From Chromatiales bacterium (GTDB taxonomy: Bacteria; Pseudomonadota; Gammaproteobacteria; Thiohalomonadales; Thiohalomonadaceae), in contig JAOTST010000067.1 of NCBI GenBank assembly GCA_029864785.1, positions 1 to 7,707 on the forward strand: a stretch of 7,707 bases of DNA. The letters run 5' to 3'. Positions 7,132 to 7,707 of the stretch are shown one piece after another. Made by a program: the position numbers and the translations under genes. The notes under the pieces were generated by a model. It was not told the DNA's origin. It made no database searches and saw only the letters and a list, made by a program, of their open reading frames with translations. Every line of letters starts with the position of its first letter. Position 1 is the first letter of the stretch.

Positions 7132-7707
7132 GTGACTGAATACGCCCTTATTCTGGTTAGCACCGTACTGGTCAATAATTTTGTGCTGGTCAAATTTTTG
7201 GGTCTCTGCCCTTTCATGGGCGTTTCACGCAAGCTTGAAACCGCCATGGGCATGGGGCTAGCGACAACCTTTGTGCTCACCCTCTCATCAATCTGTAGTT
7301 ATCTGGTCAATGAGTACCTGCTCATCCCACTAGGACTAGAGTATCTGCGCACCATCGCTTTCATTCTGGTCATTGCCGTGGTGGTGCAATTTACTGAGAT
7401 GGTTGTTCACAAAACAAGCCCGCTGCTCTATCAGGTGTTGGGAATTTTTCTACCGCTAATTACCACCAACTGTGCCGTGCTCGGCGTTGCTCTACTCAAC
7501 ACACAGACCGGCAATGGTTTTGTTGAGTCCGCGCTCTATGGTTTTGGTGCAGCCGTCGGCTTCTCACTAGTGCTGATTCTGTTTGCTGCAATGCGCGAAC
7601 GGATCTTTGCCGCTGATGTTCCTCTACCATTTCGTGGCGCTGCCATCGCACTGATTACTGCGGGTATGATGTCGATCGCCTTTATGGGCTTCTCTGGTCT
7701 GATTAAA
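7132..7707 (+). CDS. rsxA: RsxA/RnfA, membrane subunit of the Rnf electron-transport complex (3' end cut by window)
   Basis: RnfA/RsxA is an inner-membrane subunit of the Rnf (Rsx) complex, which moves electrons between NADH and ferredoxin coupled to ion flow; in enterics it also keeps SoxR reduced. The 192 visible codons match the Escherichia coli RsxA (193 residues) nearly end to end: [71 protein letters not shown] and [19 protein letters not shown]26 and C114, the cysteines that hold the intramembrane iron-sulfur centre shared with RnfE, are present. It has about six hydrophobic segments. Only the stop and perhaps one residue are missing. The start is GTG at 7132: an in-frame TAG lies at 7117-7119 and no other start codon lies between. 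The Shine-Dalgarno is weak (AGTGGA). In relatives rsxBCDGE follow. Confidence 0.97.
   Translation, partial: MTEYALILVSTVLVNNFVLVKFLGLCPFMGVSRKLETAMGMGLATTFVLTLSSICSYLVNEYLLIPLGLEYLRTIAFILVIAVVVQFTEMVVHKTSPLLYQVLGIFLPLITTNCAVLGVALLNTQTGNGFVESALYGFGAAVGFSLVLILFAAMRERIFAADVPLPFRGAAIALITAGMMSIAFMGFSGLIK

Noticed and set aside
7086..7280. Minus-strand open frame over the rsxA start
   Set aside because: It lies antisense to strongly conserved rsxA and its leader and has no recognisable features.

Overview
The window looks like chromosomal DNA of a denitrifying gammaproteobacterium. RsxA at the right edge is very close to the gammaproteobacterial form. NirS is a complete cytochrome cd1 nitrite reductase of the Pseudomonas type, and the other recognisable genes (a COG3146/DUF482 acyltransferase, a DUF438-hemerythrin-PAS protein and an HD-GYP protein) fit a facultatively anaerobic proteobacterium. 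Genus cannot be read from the sequence.

Layout. 1-420 (+) is the 3' end of a DUF482/COG3146 GNAT-like gene. 421-735 has no gene; it contains a possible structured RNA on the + strand and a strong hairpin just after the nirS stop. 736-2400 (-) is nirS. Its upstream region carries a perfect FNR/DNR-type palindrome (2527-2540) with a suitably placed -10 box. About 2597-2910 is a decayed second copy of the 3' end of the acyltransferase gene plus its downstream flank, so nirS lies between an intact and a degenerate copy of the same sequence. 2924-3863 (-) is an unrecognised, AT-richer gene whose first 23 codons are in a different frame from the rest. 3864-4196 is a divergent intergenic region. 4197-5438 (+) encodes a DUF438-hemerythrin-PAS sensor-like protein starting at TTG. 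5527-6651 (+) encodes a GAF-HD-GYP cyclic-di-GMP phosphodiesterase, preceded by a second FNR-type palindrome (5451-5464), again with correct class II spacing to a -10 box. 6728-6958 (+) is a small unrecognised ORF. 7132 to the end (+) is rsxA/rnfA from a GTG start, with no stop inside the window.

How the genes may work together. NirS makes nitric oxide from nitrite in the periplasm. A DUF438-hemerythrin-PAS protein is a plausible O2/NO or redox sensor. The HD-GYP enzyme would lower cyclic-di-GMP. Since nirS and the HD-GYP gene both carry FNR/DNR-family sites at promoter-appropriate positions, the region may link the switch to nitrite respiration with a fall in cyclic-di-GMP (motility or biofilm dispersal). 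That link is inference. The genes for heme d1 synthesis and electron delivery to NirS are not next to it and must be elsewhere if the enzyme is functional.
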